In this document: one piece after another, positions 24,626-32,485 of the stretch
How the letters are laid out: each line of letters begins with the position of its first letter
How positions within the stretch are numbered: position 1 is the first letter of the stretch
Assembly: GCA_963837585.1 (NCBI GenBank)
Contig: CAWINX010000004.1
Coordinates: forward strand, 496,001-560,000
DNA: 64,000 nt
Source: CAWINX01 sp963837585
GTDB lineage: Bacteria; Actinomycetota; Thermoleophilia; Solirubrobacterales; 70-9
Reading direction: 5' to 3'
Program-made: the position numbers and the translations under genes
The notes under the pieces: generated by a model
Seen by the model: the letters and a program-made list of their open reading frames with translations, nothing else
Told to the model about the DNA's origin: nothing
The model's database searches: none

Positions 24626-26031
24626 GCGGCGAGCGCCTCGTCGGCATCCACCGGGCGGCCGAGGTGGTAGCCCTGGGCCATGTCGACGCCGTAGTCGCGC
24701 AGCATCTGCGCGGTGACGTCGTCCTGGACGTACTCGGCGATCGTCGTCTTGCCGAGGCCGTGGGCGATCCCGACGATCGCCTGCACGGTCAACTGGTCGG
24801 CGTCGCTCTGCGGCATCTCACGGATGAAGGAGCCGTCGATCTTGATCACGTCGAAGGGAATCTGCTTGAGGTAATGGAAGGGCCCGAACCCGGCCCCGTA
24901 GTCGTCGATCGCTACCTGGCAGCCGAACTCGGTGAGTCGATCGGCGAAGCCCGCCGCGGCCTCGTAGTCGTTGACCTTCGCGGTCTCGGTGATCTCGAAG
25001 GTGCAGCGCGAGGGGTCCGTCCCCCCCTCGTCGAGCCGTCGCTCGATGAACTCGAGGACCGAGAGGTCGGTGATCGAAGCGCCGGAGAGGTTGATGTGCA
25101 AAGAGACGGGCTTACCCGCCCGCTCGCGAGCGGCAAGGAGTTTGAGTGCCCGAGTGACCACCCAGCGATCGAGCTCCTGGATCATCCCGGCCCGCTCGGC
25201 GATCTCGATGAAAGAGGCGGCGGGCAACAGCTCGCCGTTGTCCCCGGTCATCCTCAGCAGCAGCTCGTAGCGCTCGATCCCCCCGGAAGCGAGGCTGCGG
25301 ATCGGCTGGGTGTGGAGGCTGAGTCGATCGTGGGTAAGCGCATCGCGGATGCGGGTCGTAGTCGTCTGGCTGCGCCGAGGATGACGGCGCGGCTCGTCCG
25401 GGTCCTCGAAAAGGGCAATCTGGTTGCGACCGTCCTCCTTGGCGCGATACATCGCCTGATCGGCAGCGACCAGGACGGCCTCGGCGCCGACCCCTCGCTC
25501 GGGGCCGAACATCGTGATCCCGACGCTGATCGTGACGTTGGCGGCGTCAGGCCCCGGCGCCGCGTTCTCGGCGACCTGTGCTCGCAGGTCCTCGCCCAGC
25601 TGCAACGCCCCCGCCGTGTCGGTCTGGGGCATCAGCACCGCGAACTCGTCGCCGGAGAGGCGGGCGACGATGTCGGTTGTGCGCACCCGCTCGCGCATGA
25701 TGCCGGCGATCTGGCGGATCAGGGTGTCGCCGGCGTGGTGGCCGAGCGCGTCGTTGACCGTCTTGAGGCCGTCGATGTCGATGATCATCACCGCTCCCTG
25801 CCCGCCGTAGCGAGAGCTGAAGGAGACGTATTGATCCAGCTCGGAGCGAAAGCGGCGACGGTCGAGCAGGCCGGTGAGGGAATCGTGATCGGCGATGTAG
25901 CGCAGTTCCGCCTCGGTCTTCTCCGCCGCGACCAGGGCCTGGGAGATCACCTCACGGTCCTGCGGATCGAGCTTTTCCAGGACGTTCTGGAGCGCCTGCT
26001 CGGAATCGGCCTTGGAATCGTCGCTTGCCAC
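24622..26031 (-). CDS. Soluble GGDEF-EAL cyclic-di-GMP protein
   Basis: A 469-residue cytosolic protein. A short helical N-terminus (to about residue 45) precedes a GGDEF domain: DHDSLTGLLDRRRFRSELD, MIIDIDGLKTVNDALGHHAG, and ARLSGDEFAVLM (SGDEF instead of GGDEF, usually still compatible with activity). The EAL domain has ELLLRM in place of EALLR, HINLSG, FEITET, AIDDYGAGFG, VIKIDGSFI, IAEYVQDD and QGYHLGRP, so the metal and catalytic residues are mostly kept. It could make or degrade c-di-GMP. No membrane or PAS sensor domain is seen; how it is controlled is unknown. Confidence 0.9.
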   Translation of the reverse strand: MASDDSKADSEQALQNVLEKLDPQDREVISQALVAAEKTEAELRYIADHDSLTGLLDRRRFRSELDQYVSFSSRYGGQGAVMIIDIDGLKTVNDALGHHAGDTLIRQIAGIMRERVRTTDIVARLSGDEFAVLMPQTDTAGALQLGEDLRAQVAENAAPGPDAANVTISVGITMFGPERGVGAEAVLVAADQAMYRAKEDGRNQIALFEDPDEPRRHPRRSQTTTTRIRDALTHDRLSLHTQPIRSLASGGIERYELLLRMTGDNGELLPAASFIEIAERAGMIQELDRWVVTRALKLLAARERAGKPVSLHINLSGASITDLSVLEFIERRLDEGGTDPSRCTFEITETAKVNDYEAAAGFADRLTEFGCQVAIDDYGAGFGPFHYLKQIPFDVIKIDGSFIREMPQSDADQLTVQAIVGIAHGLGKTTIAEYVQDDVTAQMLRDYGVDMAQGYHLGRPVDADEALAA

Positions 26032-26159
26032 CCGCAGAAGTTAGACCAGAAGCCGTTTCCACCGCGTCAATGGAGCCCCGTTTTCCCACCGGCTTCGCAT
26101 TTTCGGCGATTTTGCTTGACCAATACTTAGCTTCCGCGATCCGTAAGTAGGCTGGAGCC

Positions 26160-28127
26160 GTGTCCAATCGACTCGCGCTGGAGACCAGTCCCTACCTGCT
26201 TCAGCACCGCGACAACCCCGTCGATTGGTATCCGTGGGGCGAGCAGGCGCTGGCTCGCGCCCGCGAAGAGGACCGGCCGATCCTCCTCTCGGTCGGCTAC
26301 TCGGCCTGCCACTGGTGCCACGTGATGGAACGCGAGTCCTTCGAGGATCCCGAAACCGCCGCCTACATGAACGAGCACTTCGTCAACGTCAAGGTCGATC
26401 GCGAGGAGCGCCCCGACGTCGACGCCCTATATATGGAGGCGGTGCAGTCGATGACCGGCCGCGGGGGCTGGCCGATGACCGTCTTCTGCGACCCCGAGGC
26501 CGTGCCCTTCTACGCCGGCACCTACTTCCCACCGGACGAGGGGCGCGGGATGCCGAGCTTTCGAATGGTCATGGAGGCGGTGGTCGACGCCTTCACGCGC
26601 AAGCGCGACGAGCTGCGGGCGGCGGCGACCGAGACGCGGGCCAGGCTGGGTGCGGTAGCGACGATCGAGCCCGACCCCGACGCCCCGGACGCTGGGCTCC
26701 TCGAGGGGGCGGTGGACACGCTGATTTCCCGTGCAGATCTGCGCCGCGGCGGCTTCGGAGGGGCGCCGAAGTTCCCACCCGCCCTTGCGCTCGAACTGCT
26801 GCTCGCTCGCGGCCGGGTCGAGCCGGTCGAGACGACCCTCGACGCGATGCTGGCCGGCGGCATCTACGACCAGATCGGCGGCGGCTTCTCCCGTTACTCG
26901 GTCGACGCCGACTGGCTCGTCCCCCACTTCGAGAAGATGCTCTACGACAACGCGCTCCTCGCGCGCTGCTACCTGCACGGCTGGCAGGCCCTGGGTCACG
27001 AGCGCTACCGCCGTGTCTGCGAAGAGACGCTCGACTGGATGCTGCGAGAGATGCGCGGACCGGAGGGCGGCTTCTACGCCGCTCTCGACGCCGACTCCGA
27101 GGGCGAGGAAGGCCGCTTCTACGTCTGGACCCCGGAGGAGATTGCCGCGGTCCTCGGGGAGGCAGCCCCCGCCGTGATCGAGTTCTTCGGCATCACCGAG
27201 GGCGGCAACTTCGAGGGGCGCAACATCCTGCACCTGGCGCAGGGCGCCGCAAGGCCGGCGCCGCCGGGATTCGATGGGGCGCGGAGGAAGCTCTACGAGG
27301 CGCGCGCCAAGCGGATCCGGCCCGGCCTCGACGACAAGCGCCTCACCGCCTGGAACGCCCTGGCGATCGCCGCCCTCGCCGAGGCGGGCGCTGTCCTTGA
27401 GCGCGCCGACTACCTCGACGCCGCCCGCGAGTGCGCCGGCTTCGTGCTCGAGCGCCTGCGCGATGCCGACGGCAGCCTCCTGCGCACCTACAAGGACGGC
27501 AAAGCCCACCTCAACGCCTACTTGGAGGACCACGCCTTCCTTCTCGAAGCGCTGCTCACCCTCTACGAGGCGACCTTCGAGCCCCGCTGGTTCGAGGAGG
27601 CCGTCGCGCTCGCCGACACCACGATCGCCCGCTTCGGCGACCCCGAGCGAGGCGGCTTCTTCTCGACCTCAAATGACCACGAGGCCCTGATCGCGCGGCG
27701 CAAGGAGATCGGAGACCACCCGATCCCGTCCGGCAACTCCGCGGCGGCAATGGCCCTGCTCCGCCTCGCGGCGCTGACCGGCAACCGCGCCTACGAGCAA
27801 GAGGCGGAGGGCGTCTTCCGCCTCTACGCCAAACCCGCCGGGCAACACCCCGACGCCTTCGCCCACCTACTGAGGGCCCTCGACTTCCACCTCTCCCCAA
27901 CCAAGGAAGTGGCCCTGGTAGGCGACGACCTGACCGAGCTCGCCAAGGCGGTCCGCTCGAAATACCGCCCCTACATCGTCCTGGCGGGCGGCCCGGAGGG
28001 AACGGAGACGCCAGAACTTCTCCAGGCTAGAACGACGGTGGGCGGCCAATCAGCCGCTTACGTCTGCGAGCACTTCACATGCCAGTCCCCGGTAACAGAC
28101 CCACAAGCTTTGAACGCGTTGCTCTGA
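26160..28127 (+). CDS. YyaL/DUF255 family: thioredoxin-like domain plus glycosidase-like (alpha/alpha)6 domain
   Basis: A 655-residue protein from a GTG start, opening SNRLALETSPYLLQHRDNP, the family hallmark. The thioredoxin-like domain carries SACHWCHVMERESFEDPE and VDREERPDVDALYM then RGGWPMTVFCDP. The remaining ~480 residues form a helical toroid (FGGAPKFPPALALELL, YDQIGGGFSRYSVD, AWNALAIAALAEAG). Homologues (SSP411/SPATA20 type) exist in all domains of life without a settled function. It is divergent from the GGDEF-EAL gene, with a 128-base gap of relatively AT-rich promoter-like DNA. Confidence 0.92.
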   Translation: MSNRLALETSPYLLQHRDNPVDWYPWGEQALARAREEDRPILLSVGYSACHWCHVMERESFEDPETAAYMNEHFVNVKVDREERPDVDALYMEAVQSMTGRGGWPMTVFCDPEAVPFYAGTYFPPDEGRGMPSFRMVMEAVVDAFTRKRDELRAAATETRARLGAVATIEPDPDAPDAGLLEGAVDTLISRADLRRGGFGGAPKFPPALALELLLARGRVEPVETTLDAMLAGGIYDQIGGGFSRYSVDADWLVPHFEKMLYDNALLARCYLHGWQALGHERYRRVCEETLDWMLREMRGPEGGFYAALDADSEGEEGRFYVWTPEEIAAVLGEAAPAVIEFFGITEGGNFEGRNILHLAQGAARPAPPGFDGARRKLYEARAKRIRPGLDDKRLTAWNALAIAALAEAGAVLERADYLDAARECAGFVLERLRDADGSLLRTYKDGKAHLNAYLEDHAFLLEALLTLYEATFEPRWFEEAVALADTTIARFGDPERGGFFSTSNDHEALIARRKEIGDHPIPSGNSAAAMALLRLAALTGNRAYEQEAEGVFRLYAKPAGQHPDAFAHLLRALDFHLSPTKEVALVGDDLTELAKAVRSKYRPYIVLAGGPEGTETPELLQARTTVGGQSAAYVCEHFTCQSPVTDPQALNALL

Positions 28128-28137
28128 CGCTTGTGCA

Positions 28138-28214
28138 GGAGGGGTCGGGGGTGTCTCCCGGGCGCGGCGCTACCCGAAGGGAATAGCGCCCGGGAGACAC
28201 CCCCCGACCCCTCC
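28138..28214. terminator. 28-bp GC-rich inverted repeat at a convergent junction
   Basis: Left arm 28138-28165 (GGAGGGGTCGGGGGTGTCTC then CCGGGCGC) matches right arm 28186-28214 with one bulged base. The loop contains GCGCTACCCGAAGGGAATA. It starts 10 bases after the DUF255 stop and ends 14 bases before the glnA stop, so it separates two convergent genes, like the repeats at 8157 and 59416. Confidence 0.6.
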
Positions 28215-28228
28215 CCCCACCACAAACC

Positions 28229-29581
28229 TCAGAGAACAGGAAGAAACTGCTCAATCTCGTACGGAGTGACCTGCACCCGGTAGTCGTCCCACTCCTGCCG
28301 CTTGATCTCCACAAACCGCCGGAAGGTGTGCTCGCCGAGCGTCCGCAGCACCAGCTCGGACTCGGCCGCAACCTCGATCGCCTCGCCCAGCGTCGCCGGC
28401 AACTGCTCGATCCCCTGTTGGGCCAACTCCTCCGGTGAGAGGTGGTAGAGGTTTTGCTCCATCGGCTCGGGCAACTCGTAGCCCTTCTCGATCCCCTCCA
28501 GCCCGGCCTGCAGCATTCCGGCAAAACACAGATAGGGATTGCAGGCCGGATCGGGGCAACGCAGCTCGGCGCGGGTCGCCCCCTCCTTGCCGGGGTGATA
28601 GAGCGGGACGCGGATCAGCGCCGAGCGATTGCGACGCGACCAGGCGAGATATACCGGCGCCTCGTATCCCGGCACCAGGCGCTTGTAGGAGTTGACCCAC
28701 TGGGCGAACAGCGGTGAGATCTCGCGGGCGTGTTTGAGCTGGCCGGCGATGAACGCCTTCGCCGTGGCCGAGAGGTAGTACTGGTCGTCGGGGTCGAAGA
28801 AGGCGTTCTTCCCGTCCTTGGCCAGCGACTGGTGGACGTGCATGCCGGATCCGTTCTCGCCGAACAGCGGCTTCGGCATGAAGGTCGCGTGCCAGCCGTA
28901 TTTCATCGCGTACTCCTTGACCACGATCCGGTAGGTCATGCAGTCGTCGGCCATCGAGAGCGCGTTCTTGTAGCGCATGTCGACCTCATGCTGGGACGGC
29001 CCTACCTCATGGTGGGTGTACTCGACGTGGATCCCCATCTTCTCCAGCGCCAGCACCGTCTCCCGCCGGACGTCGGAGCCGGCGTCGAGCGTGGTCAGGT
29101 CGAAGTAGCCGCCCTCGTCGAGAACCTCGGGCACGCCGCCCTCCGGCTTGGCCGAGCGAAAGTAGAAGTACTCCAGCTCCGGGCCGATGTTGTAGGCGTC
29201 GAAGCCGAGATCCTCTGCCCTTTTCAGCGCCCGGCGCAGGATCCAGCGCGGATCTCCCTCGTAGGGCTCGCCGCCGGGGACGCGGATGTCGCAGAACATC
29301 CTGGCGACCGCGTTCTCCTCCTCGGGACGCCAGGGAACCAGGGCGAAGGTCGATGGGTCGGGCATCGCGATCATGTCCGACTCCTCGATCGGGTTGAAGC
29401 CGGTTATCGAGGAGCCGTCGAAGCCCATGCCGCCGTCGAAGGCGTCCTCGAGCTCGGCGGCATTGATCGAGAAGCTCTTCAGCTGCCCAAGGACGTCGGT
29501 GAACCAGAGCCGAACGAAGCGGACCTTGCTCTCCTTGACTATCTCGGCGACGTCAGCGGCGCTGTGGGGTTGGTCTGCCAT
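28229..29581 (-). CDS. glnA: Glutamine synthetase type I
   Basis: A 450-residue GSI. Visible motifs: MGFDGSSITGFNPIEESDM (beta-grasp latch and start of active site), GPELEYFYF, HHEVGPSQHEVD, GSGMHVHQSL, NSYKRLVPGYEAPVYLAWS and RRNRSALIRVP. It makes glutamine from glutamate, ammonia and ATP in the cytosol as a dodecamer. The length and C-terminal LPATLGEAIEVA, WDDYRVQVTPYE resemble the short GSI-alpha (Bacillus-like) form, which is not controlled by adenylylation. Actinobacteria often carry several glnA genes; this may not be the main one. It is divergent from a CMD-family gene. Confidence 0.93.
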   Translation of the reverse strand: MADQPHSAADVAEIVKESKVRFVRLWFTDVLGQLKSFSINAAELEDAFDGGMGFDGSSITGFNPIEESDMIAMPDPSTFALVPWRPEEENAVARMFCDIRVPGGEPYEGDPRWILRRALKRAEDLGFDAYNIGPELEYFYFRSAKPEGGVPEVLDEGGYFDLTTLDAGSDVRRETVLALEKMGIHVEYTHHEVGPSQHEVDMRYKNALSMADDCMTYRIVVKEYAMKYGWHATFMPKPLFGENGSGMHVHQSLAKDGKNAFFDPDDQYYLSATAKAFIAGQLKHAREISPLFAQWVNSYKRLVPGYEAPVYLAWSRRNRSALIRVPLYHPGKEGATRAELRCPDPACNPYLCFAGMLQAGLEGIEKGYELPEPMEQNLYHLSPEELAQQGIEQLPATLGEAIEVAAESELVLRTLGEHTFRRFVEIKRQEWDDYRVQVTPYEIEQFLPVL

Positions 29582-29674
29582 TCCGGTCTCCTTGTTGGCT
29601 CTGGTCCGCGCGAGGCCGCAACGATAGGCGAAGTGAACCGCGCGGCCTTGCGAGGCCGGCGAAAAGCAGGTATA

Positions 29675-29691
29675 ACTTACTCCTCGTAAGT
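29675..29691. promoter_or_regulatory. Short palindrome in the glnA/CMD intergenic region
   Basis: ACTTAC-TCCTC-GTAAGT is a perfect 6-5-6 repeat in the 193-base AT-richer gap. It is followed by repeated GTAAA units (29702-29728). A TATAAC box lies just before it. A regulator site for either divergent gene is plausible; the regulator is unknown. Confidence 0.35.
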
Positions 29692-29774
29692 AATCGGCTC
29701 AAAGTAAAGTAAAGGCCACGTAAAGGCTTCGTGAAGCGGAATCCGCGTAATCGGAGTCGGAAGCGGGAACCAAA

Positions 29775-30341
29775 GTGACAGTCAAAACAGCAGTCAGCAG
29801 ATTCCAGATCCACGACGAGCTCACAGCCCCGGATGAGAGCGCTCCCCTGATCAAGAGCATCCAGGCCGCGGGAGGCGCCGTGACCAAGTTCGTCGGCGTC
29901 CTCGCCGGCGCCCCGGCGGTGCTTCGCGCCTACACGCGGATGCGCTCGGAGCTACGCGGCGGCGTCCTGCCGCAGGCGACGCGCGAGCGGATCGCCCTGG
30001 CGGTCGCCGAGCATCGTGAGGACAACTACAGCATCGCCCAACACGCGAAATCGGCCCGCCGGGCCGGGCTCGGGCTCGACGAGGTATCGCGAGCGCGCAG
30101 CTTCACCTCCGGCGACCCCAAGGAGGCGGCCTTGCTCGCCTACCTCAAGGCGGCGCTGGAGGCAGACGGCTCTCCCCCACTCCACCTCCACGAAGAGGCG
30201 CGGGAGATCGGCTGGACGGACGAGGAGATCCTCGAGGCGGTCGCCCACCTGGCGCTCAACGAGTTCCAAAGCCTGATCGCCAGCGCGGCCTCCCTGCCCA
30301 AAGACCAGGCGACGCCGAGGGTTCTGCCCTCGGCGGCCTAG
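29775..30341 (+). CDS. Carboxymuconolactone decarboxylase/AhpD-like protein without the redox cysteines
   Basis: A 188-residue protein from a GTG start, with helices typical of the CMD/AhpD fold (AGAPAVLRAYTRMRSEL, QATRERIALAVAEHRED, LALNEFQSLIASAAS). In peroxidase-type relatives a CxxCxxxH motif follows the catalytic glutamate; here the stretch is EDNYSIAQHAKSAR. The histidine and the glutamate remain but both cysteines are replaced (D and S). A thiol peroxidase role is therefore unlikely. Substrate unknown. It is divergent from glnA. Confidence 0.8.
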   Translation: MTVKTAVSRFQIHDELTAPDESAPLIKSIQAAGGAVTKFVGVLAGAPAVLRAYTRMRSELRGGVLPQATRERIALAVAEHREDNYSIAQHAKSARRAGLGLDEVSRARSFTSGDPKEAALLAYLKAALEADGSPPLHLHEEAREIGWTDEEILEAVAHLALNEFQSLIASAASLPKDQATPRVLPSAA

Positions 30342-30344
30342 CCC

Positions 30345-31073
30345 CTAGTCCTCGACCAGGGTCGCGCTGTAGAGCAGGCGGGCGGTCGTGTACCGGCAGC
30401 CGTAGGTGGCGCGCCTGCCGATCTTCGTCTGGGGCTCACCCTGGCGCACGGCGGTCGCATTGGTGCATTTGCCGGGCAGGCGGCTGGCCCGCCAGATGTT
30501 TCTGGCCCCGAGCCCCTGGGCGAAGGCAGGCGCCCAGGTGGGCACCGTGAGCGCGACGATGTCGTTGCGCCGCACCCTCAGCGAGGAGCTGAACTTGACC
30601 GTCTTGCCGAGGTAGGGGCTGAGCACCCGGATCGAGCTCTGGGTGCGCAGGTTGTAGCGCGGCGGGTTGGTGCCCGGAACCCGCCTGATAATCGAGATCC
30701 GCGCCTCAGGCGGCGAGCCGAAGAAGCCGTTGAAGAAGTTTCGCTGCTTGTTGGTCGGCTGGGCCAGGGTCAGGGTCCAATTGGTGATCTTGCCGGCCCG
30801 CGGGACGTTGAAGGGGAGCGTCGACTGGCCATTCCTGACCTGGAAGCCCGTAACGCTGCCGATCGCCTGACAGGGCAGTTCCGGACAGGACGGGTCGGGC
30901 GTGCTCGCGGTGCTGCCGAGCACGACGGTCGTGTGGGTGGCGCTGGTCGCCGTGCCGACGCCGGCCACCAGGGCGATCAGCGCAGCGAGGGAAAGGGCCG
31001 CGAGGGCAGCCACCGACAGCCGGCTTCGCCTACCCGTGCGTGCGGCGACAACCTCCTGCGAAGACCTCGACAT
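30345..31073 (-). CDS. Secreted hypothetical protein
   Basis: A 242-residue precursor with a basic N-terminus and hydrophobic segment LSVAALAALSLAALIALVAG, a probable signal peptide or anchor. The ATG at 31073 suits the GGAGAGGAG ribosome site better than the GTG six bases upstream. The mature part is beta-rich (PFNVPRAGKITNWTLTLAQP, RVRRNDIVALTVPTWAP) with four cysteines, PSCPELPCQ near the start and KCTNA and YGCRY near the end. I do not recognise a named domain. It is convergent with the CMD gene. Confidence 0.7.
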   Translation of the reverse strand: MSRSSQEVVAARTGRRSRLSVAALAALSLAALIALVAGVGTATSATHTTVVLGSTASTPDPSCPELPCQAIGSVTGFQVRNGQSTLPFNVPRAGKITNWTLTLAQPTNKQRNFFNGFFGSPPEARISIIRRVPGTNPPRYNLRTQSSIRVLSPYLGKTVKFSSSLRVRRNDIVALTVPTWAPAFAQGLGARNIWRASRLPGKCTNATAVRQGEPQTKIGRRATYGCRYTTARLLYSATLVED

Positions 31074-31176
31074 GCCCACTCTCCTCTCCAGTTAGACCGA
31101 TACAGCTCGATAAGACCAACCCGCCAAAGGCAGAAGAGTAGCCGTCTCGGCGGCCTAAGCTTCGATTTCCAGGTAC

Positions 31177-31689
31177 TCAGCGGCGCGCGTGGTGCCGCGC
31201 GAAGTGTCGCGCAACCGCGTAACGGACCCGGCCGGAGCTGTTGAATCCGAGCATCGTCCGGGCGCCGTTGGTGAGGTCCCAGGAGTTGCCGCGCGTGTAG
31301 GGGCCGCGGTCGATAACCCGGGTGATCAGGTAGTGGCCGTGGTAGGCGAACTTGACCGCGGTGCCACAGGGAAGGTTGCGATGAGCGACGCCGATCGTCC
31401 CCGGCCGCAGGACCTGGCCGCAGGCCGTTTTGTGGCCGTAGAAGCCGGGGCCGTACCAGGTGGCGCCGGCGACTTTCATTGGGCTGAAGGCGATTCCCTT
31501 GCCGCTGCCGGCGCCGCCGAAGGCGACGCTGGAAGCCCCGCCCTGCGCGGCTTGGGCGACGGAGGCGACTGCGAACGCCGCGAAGACGGCCAGCACGACA
31601 GTCCAGCGCAGGGGCGACTGCGAACGCCGGATAGTGCGCCCCAGTCTCGGATTCTCTTGCCGCCAGAAGCGGTCTTCGCCTGCCTGCAT
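31177..31689 (-). CDS. rlpA: RlpA-like double-psi beta-barrel cell-wall protein
   Basis: A 170-residue secreted protein from ATG at 31689 (a TTG 12 bases upstream would lie inside the riboswitch). Signal or anchor: WTVVLAVFAAFAVASVAQA. The DPBB domain is clear: ATWYGPGFYGHKTACGQ, TIGVAHRNLPCGTAVKF, VIDRGPYTRGNSWDLT and GARTMLGFNSSG. The active aspartate of RlpA transglycosylases corresponds to VIDRGPY. No SPOR domain. It would cut or bind peptidoglycan outside the membrane. The ydaO riboswitch directly upstream links its expression to c-di-AMP, as for cell-wall hydrolases in other actinobacteria. Confidence 0.88.
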   Translation of the reverse strand: MQAGEDRFWRQENPRLGRTIRRSQSPLRWTVVLAVFAAFAVASVAQAAQGGASSVAFGGAGSGKGIAFSPMKVAGATWYGPGFYGHKTACGQVLRPGTIGVAHRNLPCGTAVKFAYHGHYLITRVIDRGPYTRGNSWDLTNGARTMLGFNSSGRVRYAVARHFARHHARR

Positions 31690-31697
31690 GTCTCTTT

Positions 31698-31830
31698 CCA
31701 ACGCTTACGGGGTTAGCTGACGGGCTCGCGCTGAAAGAGCTGCGCTACGCGGCAGATGCCGACGATTCGCCCCAACCTTTGGGTCCCCCGATCTCCGCGA
31801 TATGTAGGCGGAGATTCAGCGGTAGTCGGC
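31698..31830 (-). promoter_or_regulatory. ydaO-yuaA (c-di-AMP) riboswitch upstream of rlpA
   Basis: Read on the minus strand the leader contains, in order, CCGCTGAATCTCCGCC, GGGGGACCCAAAGGTTGG, GGGCGAATC, then CCCGTCAGCTAACCCCGTAA and GCG. These match the conserved blocks of the ydaO class (CCGcUgAAU, GGGGAcCCA, UGGGGcGAAUc, CCGUCAGCUAAccucGUAAGCg). It ends 8 bases before the rlpA start, so control of translation start is likely. Binding of c-di-AMP usually turns such genes off. Confidence 0.88.
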
Positions 31831-31960
31831 GGCAAGTTAGCAGAAGCTCATACGGAATTATGTGAACAAACGTAAAACTCGCGATCCGTCCCCCGCTTCA
31901 TCGACCGAGGCCGGGCGCGGACGAGCCTTGCACGAGCCCGCCCGCCGGGTCGCAGACATG

Positions 31961-31986
31961 GGAAAGGCCCCTCGCGGGGCCTTTCC
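31961..31986 (-). terminator. Terminator of RNase P RNA
   Basis: An 11-bp perfect stem (GGAAAGGCCCC/GGGGCCTTTCC) with a 4-base loop lies directly after the 3' end of rnpB on the minus strand. Confidence 0.7.
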
Positions 31987-31988
31987 GT

Positions 31989-32354
31989 TAGCGGGCCTGT
32001 AAGCCGGATCCTGTCGTGAGCGACCATCTGTCTCTCGGGGTCGAAGCCCCGAGGAGCCGCCTGCGCGGCCCTGCGGCCCACCTGGACCTCCCCGGGCCGG
32101 GTCGTCGGTCCTGCTTGGCCTTGCACCGGGCGGGGTTTGCCTGGCCGCCGCGTCGCCGCGACGCCGGTGCGCTCTTACCGCACCATTTCACCTTTGCCTG
32201 TACGCGACTCACGTGTGGCCGCGCCATCGGCCGTGTCTTTCTGTGGCACTTTCCCGCGGGTTTCCCCGGGTGGGAGTTGCCCACCGCCTTGCCCTCTGGT
32301 GTCCGGACTTTCCTCGAGGGGTTTTCTCTCCCCCCGCGGTCGCTCAGCCCGCCC
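31989..32354 (-). ncRNA. rnpB: RNase P RNA (type A)
   Basis: On the minus strand the 5' part has the universal GAGGAAAGTCCGGACACC. The middle has GGTGAAATGGTGCGGTAAGA followed by GCGCACCGG. The 3' part has GAGAGACAGATGGTCGC and CCGGCTTACAGGCCCGC. The ends pair as P1 (GCGGGCT with GGCCCGC). It is the catalytic RNA that matures tRNA 5' ends. Ends are placed by P1 pairing and are accurate to a few bases. A TACCAT box at 32359-32364 is a candidate -10. Confidence 0.95.
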
Positions 32355-32420
32355 TTGAATGGTAGAGCCAATGCGGCCGGGCGACCCGAACCCGCGATGC
32401 GCACAGTCGACCTTGCATCA

Positions 32421-32447
32421 GTTGACAAATTCGGCTACTTTGTCAAC
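32421..32447. promoter_or_regulatory. Palindromic operator before alkB
   Basis: GTTGACAAA-TTCGGCTAC-TTTGTCAAC is a perfect 9-9-9 repeat 38 bases before the alkB start. A third half site, TTTGACAAGG, lies at 32470-32479. The left arm contains a TTGACA -35 box. The TetR at 33882 is the likely ligand-dependent repressor. Confidence 0.7.
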
Positions 32448-32485
32448 CGCACGGACAACACGGGTCGATTTGACAAGGAGACGTA

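Noticed and set aside
29581..29774. Possible glutamine or other riboswitch before glnA
   Set aside because: Repeated GTAAA units and a short palindrome are present, but no known riboswitch motif could be matched.
31700..31960. Short protein frames between rlpA and RNase P RNA
   Set aside because: The region is explained by the ydaO riboswitch and the rnpB terminator; 31831-31960 shows nothing further I can support.
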